Below, piece by piece: positions 34,060 through 42,843 of a stretch of 64,000 nucleotides of DNA. The position numbers and the translations under genes were made by a program. This DNA comes from Pediococcus ethanolidurans. Lineage in GTDB: Bacteria; Bacillota; Bacilli; Lactobacillales; Lactobacillaceae. A model generated the notes under the pieces. That model was not told the origin of the DNA, searched no databases, and saw nothing but the letters and a program-made list of their open reading frames with translations. How positions within the stretch are numbered: position 1 is the stretch's first letter; every line of letters starts with the position of its first letter. Where the stretch lies: positions 1 through 64,000 of the forward strand of contig NZ_JQBY01000002.1 in NCBI RefSeq assembly GCF_001437405.1, read 5' to 3'.

Positions 34060-35076
34060 ATGAATAAAAAAATTTTAGTCACAGGTGGTAATGGTTTTCT
34101 AAGTTTACACATCATTCTTCAACTCTTAAATCAGGGTTTTCAGGTTCGGACAACGCTCCGCAACCTGCAGAAAGCCACCGAAGTTAAACAGGCCCTTCAA
34201 AAAAATCATGTCAGTAATCTTGAAAATTTGAGCTTCGTCACAGCGGATCTTACCCATGATGCTGGTTGGAAAAAAGCTATGACCGATATCACATACGTTT
34301 TAAGTGTCGCTTCACCATTATTTTCAACCACTAAAGCTACGGAAAACAATGCGACCGCTGGTATTTTACGAATTTTAAAATTTGCCCAGCAAGCTACTGT
34401 CAAACGAGTGGTAATGACTGCCAATTTTGGTGCGGTCGGTTTCAGCAACAAGGACAAGCATTCTATCACTACGGAAAACAACTGGACAAATCCTGAAGAG
34501 AAGGGCTTATCTCCCTATGAAAAATCGAAATTATTAGCTGAAAAAGCGGCTTGGCAATTCATTAAACAATCTAATCACCAATTAGAGTTCACAACTGTTA
34601 ATCCTGTGGCAATTTTTGGTCCCGCCCTCAATAACCATGTTTCGGGCAGTTTCAGTTTGCTTACTGGTCTCCTAGATGGCAGTCAAAAACGGATTCCTAA
34701 TCTGCCGTTAAATGTTGTCGATGCCCGCGATGTGGCTAGCTTACACATTGCGGCACTGTTGACTCCCGAAGCCAACGGTCAACGTTTTATTGCAAGTGCC
34801 GACGGTCAGATTTCATTGCCGGAAATTGCTCATTTAATTCAGACCAAACGACCACAGTTGGCAAATCAAACTGTCACCAAAATTTTACCCAACTGGTTCA
34901 TTCAATTGGCTGCCCCTTTTAACGAACAGGCTAAAGAAGGCAAGTTACTCTTAGCCATCAATCGGCATGTCAGCAACCAAAAAGCCAAACAGGTCCTTAA
35001 TTGGAAACCATCTTTTAACAATGAAGAAACTGTACTTGCAGCCGTTGACACCTTAATTAAAAATAATCTCATTTAA
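34060..35076 (+). CDS. NAD-dependent epimerase/dehydratase (dihydroflavonol reductase-like)
   Basis: 338-residue extended-SDR protein with the cofactor loop VTGGNGFLSLHI (7-18), SPYEKSKLLAEK (active Tyr and Lys, about 148-159) and a C-terminal substrate domain. It resembles aldehyde or ketone reductases of the dihydroflavonol-4-reductase type. CGGAGG lies 5 bases before ATG 34060. The in-frame ORF upstream has no ribosome binding site. Its promoter is probably activated by the divergent MerR protein. Confidence 0.91.
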   Translation: MNKKILVTGGNGFLSLHIILQLLNQGFQVRTTLRNLQKATEVKQALQKNHVSNLENLSFVTADLTHDAGWKKAMTDITYVLSVASPLFSTTKATENNATAGILRILKFAQQATVKRVVMTANFGAVGFSNKDKHSITTENNWTNPEEKGLSPYEKSKLLAEKAAWQFIKQSNHQLEFTTVNPVAIFGPALNNHVSGSFSLLTGLLDGSQKRIPNLPLNVVDARDVASLHIAALLTPEANGQRFIASADGQISLPEIAHLIQTKRPQLANQTVTKILPNWFIQLAAPFNEQAKEGKLLLAINRHVSNQKAKQVLNWKPSFNNEETVLAAVDTLIKNNLI

Positions 35077-35182
35077 TTGAATTTTAATTGCCTAATTGCA
35101 AATCAACTATTAGAATGAAATCAATCAGTAATAGCGCTATCATTTTATTTAAAAATTGATTTTGAAAGTGGTGATCTTAAAA

Positions 35183-35836
35183 TTGTTAAGCAACAAAAAC
35201 GTGATTTTTTTCGATATGGATGGACTGCTACTAGATACTGAAAAACTATATTTTGAAACCCGTAGAGATATATTAGCTAAATATGGATATACCTTTAGAA
35301 AAGAAGATCATACTGAATATATCGCGAAAGGTTTCCCGGTGACCATTCAAAAACTAACCCAATTGGTTGGTGATGCCAACTTAGGAAAACGGGTTTTTAA
35401 TGAAGCTATGGATCTTTATCGACAACGTTTGGAAAATGGTGATGTGCGGGTTAAAACTGGTGCAGTTGAGCTACTAAATTTTTTACACCAAACGCATAGA
35501 AAATGCTATGTCACCTCTTCGGCTGCTAAAGAAACGATTATTCAAACTGCTGAAATTACTGGAATTGCGCAGTACTTTACCGATTTTATTAGCGGTGATG
35601 AAGTTAAGCACAATAAACCAGCCCCTGATCTTTACTTATACGCACTAGAAAAATCACATGCAACTAAAAGCGAAACCGTTGTTTTTGAAGATGCCACAAC
35701 CGGTATTCTATCTGCGGCTAGTGCTGGGCTTGACGTTGTGCTTGTTCCTGACTGGATAGATCCAGAACCCGAAATACGTCAAAAAGCAGTCAGAGTTTTG
35801 CCTAACCTTTTGGAAGCCATCTCCTTATTTAAATAG
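35183..35836 (+). CDS. HAD-superfamily hydrolase (beta-phosphoglucomutase/phosphatase type)
   Basis: About 217 residues: motif I FFDMDGLLLDTE (nucleophile Asp and acid Asp), motif II TSSA, motif III K of HNKPAPD, motif IV VFEDATTGILSA. The cap domain is between motifs I and II. I choose TTG 35183 because GGTGATC, matching the anti-Shine-Dalgarno, lies about 8 bases upstream. Likely a phosphatase or phosphosugar mutase. Confidence 0.9.
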   Translation: MLSNKNVIFFDMDGLLLDTEKLYFETRRDILAKYGYTFRKEDHTEYIAKGFPVTIQKLTQLVGDANLGKRVFNEAMDLYRQRLENGDVRVKTGAVELLNFLHQTHRKCYVTSSAAKETIIQTAEITGIAQYFTDFISGDEVKHNKPAPDLYLYALEKSHATKSETVVFEDATTGILSAASAGLDVVLVPDWIDPEPEIRQKAVRVLPNLLEAISLFK

Positions 35837-35876
35837 TTTTGTCACTTCTAATTGTGTGAATGAGCTTTATATCAAA

Positions 35877-35934
35877 AAATAAGTCGTTTAGATTTTTCCA
35901 CGTAGCTACGTTTGAAATCTAAACGACTTATTTT
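35877..35934. terminator. Long bidirectional terminator
   Basis: A 19-bp perfect stem, AAATAAGTCGTTTAGATTT with its complement, carries an inner CGTAG/CTACG palindrome. It follows the HAD gene. Confidence 0.9.
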
Positions 35935-36089
35935 CTATCATACTCGTAGAAGCTCAGATACGTTTAGCTACTCCTTACCGCCACCGACTTGTTGTCTTTT
36001 ATCACAAGTACGATATAGCATCATCTTTTCCGCGTTTAAATGCTGTTATTATAGTCTGACAGCAACTTAACGGGTATTTCAATTTGTTG

Positions 36090-36623
36090 TCAAACTTGTT
36101 TGGAATTTCTTTTAAAATACAATTCCGCAAGCTGATCGTATCGGGCAACTGCCTTCAAATTTAAGCCAGTCATACAATCACCTTCTGGAAATAACCGAAT
36201 CCCTTTTCCTAATAATACCGGCGCAATTTGAATCCACCATTCATCAATCAGATCCTCAGCCACTAAATCGGTGACAATTTGCCCACCACCCACAATCCAA
36301 ATGTTGCCTCCAGATTGCGCTTGTAAGTGGCGTACTAAGTCCACTGGTGACTGGTTCATATAAGTGGCATCCCTTGTTTGCCCTTCTCGCGTTCTAGAAA
36401 GCACATAATTCGTTTTGTCGGGAAACAAAAGCTCATCGCCCATCGTGTTTTTTGTCACCTCATAAGTTTTTCGTCCCATAATAGTCGTATCAACCTGCTT
36501 AAAAAATTGATCCGAATTAGCTTTGTCTCCGCCCGCAGTGTCAAATAACCATTGTAAATCATGCTGTGCAGTGGCTAAATACCCATCTAACGAAATCGCA
36601 CCATAAAATTGAACTTGTCGCAT
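36090..36623 (-). CDS. RibD C-terminal/dihydrofolate reductase-like protein
   Basis: 177-residue NADPH-binding protein of the DHFR/RibD-C fold: AISLDGYLA (7-15), IMGRKTYE (about 48-55), IWIVGGGQIVTDLV and IRLFPEGD. Such stand-alone proteins are predicted reductases of unknown substrate, distinct from folate-pathway DHFR. GGAGGGA precedes the ATG. The gene is monocistronic. Confidence 0.91.
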   Translation of the reverse strand: MRQVQFYGAISLDGYLATAQHDLQWLFDTAGGDKANSDQFFKQVDTTIMGRKTYEVTKNTMGDELLFPDKTNYVLSRTREGQTRDATYMNQSPVDLVRHLQAQSGGNIWIVGGGQIVTDLVAEDLIDEWWIQIAPVLLGKGIRLFPEGDCMTGLNLKAVARYDQLAELYFKRNSKQV

Positions 36624-36780
36624 TATGCATCCCTCCGATTTGTGGTTGTGCTGCTTTTATTTTAAAGGATATCAACCGTACTTTCACTTTTAGTGTTCAA
36701 ACAATTGTAGATAGTTTCTCTTCTGTTTAACAAAACATTCGTATTCACCACGTATATAACTTTATTAGGGAGTTTTAACT

Positions 36781-37264
36781 ATGCAAAGACTGGGATGGCG
36801 GCTGAAACGTCATGGCGACAAGCATGCTGTTTGGACAAATGGACACTTAGAAAGGAATCTTACTATATCTGTTAAAAATAGAGAATATATTTATCCAGTA
36901 ATTATTACGCCTAAAGTATCTGAACCAAACGCTTTTACAGTTAAAATTCTAGATATTGATGGCATGACGGAAGGAAATAGTGTCAGCGATCCCTTAGACA
37001 TGGCCATTGATTTTGTTGGTGCGGTATAGTTTCAACAACGAATTACCACCCTCAAATACCAACCTGCCTGATCGGAAAAATAATCAAATCATTTCACTCA
37101 TCCAAGCTCATCCTGACAAATATAAACGTAAACATGATAATAAGGTTATTAAAAAAACACCATCTATTCCAAATTATCTAAATGAATTAGGAAAAGAACA
37201 ACATATTAATTTTTCCGAAGTTCTCACAGAGTCACTCAAAAAAATAAATGTCTTGATCGTATAA
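36781..37264 (+). pseudogene. Degraded hicAB toxin-antitoxin locus (HicA-HicB fusion with frameshift)
   Basis: One ORF (82 aa) starts with HicA-like GWRLKRHGDKHAVWTNGH and passes directly into a HicB N-terminus (YPVIITPKVSEPNAFTVKIL and DIDGMTEGNS). A stop at 37027 then breaks the frame, and the other frame continues HicB (SFNNELPPSNTN ... NYLNELGKEQHINFSEVLTE). So most of hicA and the junction are deleted and hicB carries a frameshift near 37025-37032. The HicA GSH motif is DKH here. AGGGAG and an ATG remain, but no working toxin or antitoxin is expected. Confidence 0.85.
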
Positions 37265-37300
37265 AAAGACCAGTAAGTTTTTCACAGCTTACTGGTCTTC
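37264..37300. terminator. Terminator after the hicAB remnant
   Basis: AAGACCAGTAAG pairs with CTTACTGGTCTT across a 10-base loop, with flanking A and T runs. Confidence 0.88.
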
Positions 37301-37393
37301 TTGTATTTATTTTAATTCCGCTATGGGACTATACGTGGTTAAAACAATCAACAACATTATAATCACAAGAATCATCTAGCTCATACTTTCTTC

Positions 37394-37744
37394 CTATATA
37401 ACCCGCCAATAAAACAAAAAGCCGTAAAGAATTAAAGAAAGTGCAACGCCAATCAGCCAGATTGAGGCCTCATTAAATACCAGATGCCGTGACTGTTTTA
37501 AAAATTTTCCGGTTTTCATGAAAACGTTTAGTCGTTGTGGCACATTGGGATTACCTGCCTGAACAGGCGGCAACTGGTCCTTACTTTCCAAATTGCCAAG
37601 CCCGATCATTAACCCAAATATGAGCAACAAAACACCGCCAATAATTAATGCAGATTGCAAAGTGTCATGCGAAACTGAATAATACAAATAAACATAACCA
37701 ATCACCAGAATAATCGGTACGATAATTCTAATTACTTTTTTCAT
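37394..37744 (-). CDS. Hypothetical membrane protein, 116 aa
   Basis: Three membrane helices (about 4-22, 31-49 and 92-112) around a short polar loop containing NLESKDQLPPVQAGN. GAAGG lies before the ATG. It is the last gene of a run of small minus-strand ORFs behind the MFS gene. Function unknown. An immunity-type or stress membrane protein are both possible, and neither is shown. Confidence 0.75.
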   Translation of the reverse strand: MKKVIRIIVPIILVIGYVYLYYSVSHDTLQSALIIGGVLLLIFGLMIGLGNLESKDQLPPVQAGNPNVPQRLNVFMKTGKFLKQSRHLVFNEASIWLIGVALSLILYGFLFYWRVI

Positions 37745-37768
37745 CGGAATGCCTTCTATCTTCTCAAA

Positions 37769-37891
37769 TTATTTGAAATGACGAAAAATTTTAAAAATAA
37801 AATAACCAATCATGCAAATCATTAAAATAAGCACGACGGTTACGACATAAAACAACGGACCACCTAAATAAAGCGACTCACCAGTTGTCAT
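37769..37891 (-). CDS. Small single-span membrane protein, 40 aa
   Basis: Starts MTTGESLYLGGP, then one hydrophobic helix of about 22 residues (VVTVVLILMICMIGYFIF) and a basic tail (KIFRHFK). Its ATG overlaps the TGA of the 41-residue ORF upstream (ATGA), so the two are translationally coupled, and the 116-aa gene begins 24 bases downstream. Confidence 0.6.
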   Translation of the reverse strand: MTTGESLYLGGPLFYVVTVVLILMICMIGYFIFKIFRHFK

Positions 37892-38013
37892 TCGACCATC
37901 TTCTCATTTTTTATCTGTATGCTTGCCAGTCGTTTGAATTCACGAATTTCTTTACTGTCTTTCAACTGTACAAACACTTCTTCTTCATGCCCCAATACTA
38001 TCAACACAGGCAT
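37888..38013 (-). CDS. Small acidic protein, 41 aa
   Basis: MPVLIVLGHEEEVFVQLKDS, then a helical tail ending IKNEKMVE. Preceded by GGGGTGG and coupled by ATGA overlap to the 40-residue membrane ORF. Soluble; no family recognised. Confidence 0.5.
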   Translation of the reverse strand: MPVLIVLGHEEEVFVQLKDSKEIREFKRLASIQIKNEKMVE

Positions 38014-38068
38014 TCCACCCCTGATAAAAAGTTAAGTCTTCAGGAACTCTTTACTTCTCATTTTTCTT

Positions 38069-38251
38069 TTAGCTTTTACAATTATTATGTCCGACCTTTA
38101 TGACTCGCTCCCCATTTTTAAGAAAAATGTTTAAACGGCTTGGCAAAAACAAAGCATTAATCCCAAAATAAATACAAACATCACTCAACAAATTCATTTT
38201 AGGTAATTCTAATCCTTTATCTGCAGCTTGGCTATTTTTTGATGTATCCAC
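38069..38251 (-). CDS. Possible small ORF, 60 aa, coupled to the MFS gene
   Basis: GTG start four bases after the MFS stop, with GGATG upstream; ends NNCKS. It contains a moderately hydrophobic segment (DVCIYFGINALFLPS). It could be a real coupled gene or shifted leftover of a longer MFS C-terminus. The evidence is weak. Confidence 0.35.
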   Translation of the reverse strand: MDTSKNSQAADKGLELPKMNLLSDVCIYFGINALFLPSRLNIFLKNGERVIKVGHNNCKS

Positions 38252-38255
38252 ACTT

Positions 38256-39422
38256 TCATCCTAAGTCCACACAAGCAAATGTGCCATCAACTAAATTATA
38301 TAGCAAAACAATTCCCACACTACCGACTGGTGATGCCACAGTCACAATGGTACTTATGGTTCCAAAAACAGTTCCCGTTAGATGGGGATCAATTTGCGGC
38401 ATCATTGTTGCAAACATTTTAGGATCCAGCTTGCCACTCATAAAAGCCACCGCAAACATGCTAACTAAAATTGGTATTAGTTTAGGGTATAAAAGCAAGG
38501 TGCTGTAAGCAATAACTGGTGCTCCTAAAGTGACTAACAATAATTGAAATAAGTCTAAATGATCAATCCACGTATCCTTAGTAATGCTCCCTAAAACACT
38601 TCCCATCACATAAACAATGTTAATTAGTAAAATGGCAAAGGAATAATCAATGTTTAAAGACGGTGCTAAATCAATAAAAAGTAAATTCAAAATGGCATCC
38701 AACCCAACAGATACGCCATTCAAAATCATAATGATTCCTAGATAGCTGACAGCGCCCATACCTGTCGTTTTAATCATAACTTTGCGAATTACTTGCCAAA
38801 CGCCTTCGGTCACAGGCTGGGGTGCCACTTTTTTGGTAGACAAAACGGCATGATACCCCATCGTCAAACATACTGCTGATAAAATAAAAGTCACTGCATT
38901 AATAACTCCTGCTAAGGCATAATTATGAGTTTGTGAAATAATAATAACACCAAGAGTCTGACCAATTGGCTCCATAATGGTGCCTACACTGGTATTAATG
39001 CCCATAACTTGTTGCCTATCTTCTCCCATGATTCGGTCCTGAATGACAATTGTTAACAAGTTACCAGCATAATTGCCGATAATATCTGAAAACAAATTAA
39101 TGACAACGATGATGTAAAAAATAAAAACTGTTCGTTGATTAATGATTTGAGCAAGTACCAAATATAAGCCTGCCTGAATTAACTTGGTACCAACTAACCA
39201 GTTAGTCTTCTTACTCGTCTGATCAGCTACTCGCCCAGTAACACCGCCAAACACAGCTGGTACAACCGTAACAATTGACACGACTGACACAAACCAATGC
39301 GGATTCGGAAAACTTTTGGCATAGGTCAATAAAATAATATTAAAAATACTTACTCCTAACGTTGCAAAGAAATTAGCGCTGGCAATAGTTTGTAACGTAT
39401 GATTCTTCAAAATTTTTAGCAT
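38256..39422 (-). CDS. MFS transporter, apparently lacking the last helix
   Basis: Drug/metabolite exporter-like MFS protein of 388 residues. About 11 hydrophobic segments are visible. A twelfth, expected after VGIVLLYNLVDGTFACVDLG, is absent, so the C-terminus may be truncated. The cytoplasmic loop between TM2 and TM3 has GRVADQTSKKTNWLVG, typical of MFS motif A. AAAGGAGAG precedes the ATG. It is divergent from an Rgg regulator (39522) that probably controls it. Confidence 0.85.
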   Translation of the reverse strand: MLKILKNHTLQTIASANFFATLGVSIFNIILLTYAKSFPNPHWFVSVVSIVTVVPAVFGGVTGRVADQTSKKTNWLVGTKLIQAGLYLVLAQIINQRTVFIFYIIVVINLFSDIIGNYAGNLLTIVIQDRIMGEDRQQVMGINTSVGTIMEPIGQTLGVIIISQTHNYALAGVINAVTFILSAVCLTMGYHAVLSTKKVAPQPVTEGVWQVIRKVMIKTTGMGAVSYLGIIMILNGVSVGLDAILNLLFIDLAPSLNIDYSFAILLINIVYVMGSVLGSITKDTWIDHLDLFQLLLVTLGAPVIAYSTLLLYPKLIPILVSMFAVAFMSGKLDPKMFATMMPQIDPHLTGTVFGTISTIVTVASPVGSVGIVLLYNLVDGTFACVDLG

Positions 39423-39521
39423 ATTTCATCTCTCCTTTTAAACATTGAGTTCATCCTATCAGGCATTCACGTGGTAAACTTAATGGACATGTTGCAAATA
39501 TGCCACATTGGAGGAATTGAA

Positions 39522-40409
39522 ATGGAAAAAATTGGCTGCACAATACATAGAATTCGCATTGAAAAAGGGCTAACTCAAAAGGAAGTGTATGGCAAAATAG
39601 TTTCGCGTTCCTTCGCATCACGCTTTGAAAAAGGGGCAAACGATATTGGCGCTAGTAAATTATTTTTAATTCTAGATAATTTGGCAATTTCGGCTGACGA
39701 ATTACGCTATATTCAACAGAACTATCAACCTTCACCTTTAGAACAGGCTTTGCTCACCGTCATGAAAGCTTATGCTGCTCAAAATTTTCCGGCTATTTCA
39801 CAGTGGATTCAGGAACATTCACATAGTCCGCATGCATACGACAAATTAGTGTCCAGTTATGCAAGTATTTTATTGCTTGCTTATGATCACAGTTCCATTG
39901 GCATCACGACAACGACGCGTCCAATCTATTTGCATCTTCAACAGGCAAAAATGTGGACTATTCAGGAACTAAAGCTTGTTAATATCTTGGTTCCAATTGT
40001 AGCCACCACAAAGGGATTATCTGCATTACATCCCCTTACGGAACGCATGGTAGCTAACTGTCTTCATTACCAGACAAAATGGGGTGACCCGTTTAACGTG
40101 TTAAATAACCTTGTTGAATTTTATGGTACTCTCCTACAAACCTATTTAAATTTTCACGACTATCAAGCTGCTCGACAACTCAAATCTAAAATCACGGCAC
40201 TTAATTCCCACAACTTGAATTGGGATGGCCGTTTGGCTCAACAATTTTGGATCGGCATTTGGGAACTTTACTTTGGTGATTGGACGCTTGGCAATGAGCT
40301 ACTTGACGAAGTGACGGCCCTTGAAAAAAGACATAAACCACGCATCGACAATACCTTATTTGCCATTCGAAAGTTGCGCACACAAGCTGCGAAAACTTAT
40401 CGACAATAA
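39522..40409 (+). CDS. Rgg/GadR/MutR-family transcriptional regulator
   Basis: 295-residue regulator with an N-terminal XRE helix-turn-helix (IHRIRIEKGLTQKEVYGKIV then SRSFASRFEKG, about 6-40) and a C-terminal all-helical TPR-like domain (about 75-290) that in this family binds short peptide pheromones. ATG 39522 is chosen for GGAGGAA 8 bases upstream; the ORF extends 51 bases further without a site. It is divergent from an MFS transporter and a row of small ORFs. Confidence 0.91.
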   Translation: MEKIGCTIHRIRIEKGLTQKEVYGKIVSRSFASRFEKGANDIGASKLFLILDNLAISADELRYIQQNYQPSPLEQALLTVMKAYAAQNFPAISQWIQEHSHSPHAYDKLVSSYASILLLAYDHSSIGITTTTRPIYLHLQQAKMWTIQELKLVNILVPIVATTKGLSALHPLTERMVANCLHYQTKWGDPFNVLNNLVEFYGTLLQTYLNFHDYQAARQLKSKITALNSHNLNWDGRLAQQFWIGIWELYFGDWTLGNELLDEVTALEKRHKPRIDNTLFAIRKLRTQAAKTYRQ

Positions 40410-40423
40410 ATAAATCTAACAAA

Positions 40424-40463
40424 AAAGCAATCAAGAAATTTGTTATAAAATCTTGATTGCTTC
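40424..40463. terminator. Bidirectional terminator
   Basis: AAGCAATCAAGA pairs with TCTTGATTGCTT, with A6 on the left and TCTTTATTT on the right. It lies between the convergent Rgg and SDR genes. Confidence 0.9.
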
Positions 40464-40516
40464 TTTATTTAAAATGACTAGCACCGGTGATACTATTTTA
40501 GACCGACTTGCTTATC

Positions 40517-41272
40517 TTAAACTTCTTGTGCCGTTGGTCGGATCAGCATGTCTGAAATGGCGACGTGTTTAGGTTGAGCCGCTACATAAGCCACAGCGTT
40601 GGCAATATCTTCTGGATCCAAGGTATTCATCCGCCGCTGTTCCGAAGTACTATTTTTAAAGACCTTATCAATCTCGGCTTGCATCTCTGGATTATCAATC
40701 GTTTTATTTAACTCAGTGCCCACTGCACCAGGAGACACAATAGTGGAACGAATGCCATGTAGTCGTTCTTCTTGGCGTAAGCCTTCCATAATGGCACGAA
40801 CTGCGTACTTGGTGCCATTATAGACAGCCGACTCTGGGTACACCACATGACCGGCCACTGAATCAGTGGTGATAATTAGGCCATCATTTTGTTTTTGCAT
40901 GATAGGCAGTGCTGCCCCGATGCCATGCAAAACGCCCATAATATTAATTTGGATTTCTTTTTCCCAATTATCATATTTGGCATCAGCAAGCTTTTCACGC
41001 GGCATAATGCCCGCGTTGTTATATAACACATCTAGTCGGCCATATTTTTTCACCGCTAACTCAATTAAAGCTTGCACATCTTCAGCTTTAGCGACATCCG
41101 TTACTTGATAGCTGGCATTCTCACCAATTTCTGCGACTAATTCTTGTAAGCGAGCTTCTCTACGGGCACCTAAGATAACTTTGGCACCCTTCTTAGCCAA
41201 TAATTTGGCAGTTGCGGCCCCAATTCCTGAAGAAGCTCCTGTAATGACAACAACCTTATCTTGAATACTCAT
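40517..41272 (-). CDS. Short-chain dehydrogenase/reductase
   Basis: 251-residue SDR: TGASSGIGAAT cofactor loop (12-22), NNAG (about 86-89), Ser in TTDSVAG and YNGTK catalytic Tyr/Lys. It begins one base after the stop of the acetyltransferase gene, whose end supplies its AAGGAGG. The two form an operon divergent from a LysR regulator (41909). Confidence 0.94.
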   Translation of the reverse strand: MSIQDKVVVITGASSGIGAATAKLLAKKGAKVILGARREARLQELVAEIGENASYQVTDVAKAEDVQALIELAVKKYGRLDVLYNNAGIMPREKLADAKYDNWEKEIQINIMGVLHGIGAALPIMQKQNDGLIITTDSVAGHVVYPESAVYNGTKYAVRAIMEGLRQEERLHGIRSTIVSPGAVGTELNKTIDNPEMQAEIDKVFKNSTSEQRRMNTLDPEDIANAVAYVAAQPKHVAISDMLIRPTAQEV

Positions 41273-41800
41273 TTATATTTCCTCCTTATGATTTTCTAGT
41301 ATTTTAATGACTTTAGCTGGTACCCCAGCAACGACAGTATTGGCGGCCACATTTTTTGAAACTACTGCGCCAGCCGCAACCACCGTATTTTCCCCAACAC
41401 TCACGCCGGGTAAGACAACGGCACGTGCCCCAATCCAAGCATTCTTACCAATATGAACTGGTTTTAATGTCACACCACGCCTTTTGTCAACGTCGAGGTA
41501 ATGATTAACCGAAATGAGGTAAGCCCCAGGACCAATTAAGGCATGGTCCGCGATCGTAATTCCGCCCAAGTCAACCATCATGGCGTTACTATTAATAAAA
41601 ACCTCACGGCCAATTTTAAGATTACGACCATAATCCGAGTAGAAAGGCAATCTAATCTCCACTGAGTCATCGATGGTTTGGCCTGTGATTTCACCCACTA
41701 ATTGACGAACTTCGGCTTGTGTATGTTGTCCTGAATTCAAATGTTGAATTAAACGCTGATTTTGATCAATAATTTGATTCTGTAACTTATCTGGAAGCAT
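41273..41800 (-). CDS. Sugar O-acetyltransferase, left-handed beta-helix type
   Basis: 175 residues, smaller than classical maltose O-acetyltransferase but with the hexapeptide-repeat core IGREVFINSNAMMVDLG..., IADHALIGPGAYLIS and VLPGVSVGENTVVAAGAVV (about 65-165), including the catalytic His in SVNHYLDVDKRRG. GAGGTGA precedes the ATG. It heads a two-gene operon with the SDR at 40517, opposite the LysR gene. The acetyl acceptor is uncertain. Confidence 0.9.
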   Translation of the reverse strand: MLPDKLQNQIIDQNQRLIQHLNSGQHTQAEVRQLVGEITGQTIDDSVEIRLPFYSDYGRNLKIGREVFINSNAMMVDLGGITIADHALIGPGAYLISVNHYLDVDKRRGVTLKPVHIGKNAWIGARAVVLPGVSVGENTVVAAGAVVSKNVAANTVVAGVPAKVIKILENHKEEI

Positions 41801-41908
41801 TTTTTCACCTCATTTCTTAGGATAGTTTCAGTATAAAATGCTTGTCATTATATGTAAAATACCTATAATTAATGTCATGATATAACTAATTGTTATGGAG
41901 ATGAGTAA

Positions 41909-42796
41909 ATGGATGTTCGTGTTTTACGATACTTTTTAGCAATCGCCCAAGAACGGAGTATTTCACACGCTGCGCAGGTTTTACACGTGTCACAACCTGC
42001 TTTGTCCCGACAAATGCATGATTTAGAAACCGAATTAGGGACCAAATTATTTGATCGTGGCCCACGTGAAATCAAGCTCACACAAGATGGTCATTATTTG
42101 CGAGAACGAGCCAATGAAATTGTTACCTTGGTCGACAAAACCGCGTTTAACTTACAATCCAACCAAGTTATTATCAGTGGTCGCCTAGATATTGGGGCCG
42201 GCGAGAGTGTGGGGATGCAACGCATTATGGACGTGATCAGCCATATTTTAAAGGATTACCCAGAGGTCCATATTCGGCTACATAGTGGTGATTTTGGAGA
42301 TGTGGCAGCCAAATTGGATGCTGGTGTTTTGGATTTTGGCGTAATCATGGGTGAGCAACCTTTACAACAGTACAATACGTTGCGCTTACCGGAAGTCGAT
42401 CATTGGGGTGTCTTGATGCCTGTCCACGCTCGATTAGCCACTCAAACTGTTATTCATCCTGCTGATTTATTGGGCCAACCGCTTATCATTTCCGAACAAG
42501 CACTCATGCAATCGCGGTTCTTAGATTGGTGGGGAAACCTTGGTGAACAGATGAACATCGTTGGCACATATAATCTGATCTTCAACGCTGCCTTGCTGGC
42601 GAAAAACGGAAGTGGTTATACCCTTGCCTTTGAGCATTTAATTGACACCAGCAAAAATTCTAAGTTAACTTTCCGACGGCTGGCTCCCGAAGTAACTGAT
42701 CCCATTACAATTATATGGAAGAAAAATCAAACGCTATCCAACGTGGCTCAGTTATTTCTCCACCGTCTGCAAGCAACCATCAAGCGACCAAATTAA
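41909..42796 (+). CDS. LysR-family transcriptional regulator
   Basis: 295 residues: helix-turn-helix SISHAAQVLHVSQPALSRQM (20-39) and an effector-binding domain with VHIRLHSGDF and a CynR-type pattern. GGAGATG precedes the ATG. It is divergent, with a 108-base gap, from the acetyltransferase-SDR operon, which is its likely target. Confidence 0.94.
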   Translation: MDVRVLRYFLAIAQERSISHAAQVLHVSQPALSRQMHDLETELGTKLFDRGPREIKLTQDGHYLRERANEIVTLVDKTAFNLQSNQVIISGRLDIGAGESVGMQRIMDVISHILKDYPEVHIRLHSGDFGDVAAKLDAGVLDFGVIMGEQPLQQYNTLRLPEVDHWGVLMPVHARLATQTVIHPADLLGQPLIISEQALMQSRFLDWWGNLGEQMNIVGTYNLIFNAALLAKNGSGYTLAFEHLIDTSKNSKLTFRRLAPEVTDPITIIWKKNQTLSNVAQLFLHRLQATIKRPN

Positions 42797-42827
42797 ATAG
42801 GCTAGGAAAATTCCCAGCCTATTTGAT
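42797..42827. terminator. Bidirectional terminator
   Basis: AATAGGCTAGGA with TCCCAGCCTATTT between the convergent LysR and broken rsgA genes (loop AAAT). Confidence 0.85.
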
Positions 42828-42843
42828 CATTTAACGTCGATGT

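Noticed and set aside
35877-35934. Third copy of the mobile element (shares TAAACGACTTA)
   Set aside because: Only 11 bases match, there are no CTAAAGG ends or target duplication, and it is a simple terminator stem.
37885-38103. 72-codon plus-strand ORF
   Set aside because: It is antisense to the coupled small ORFs and has no ribosome binding site.
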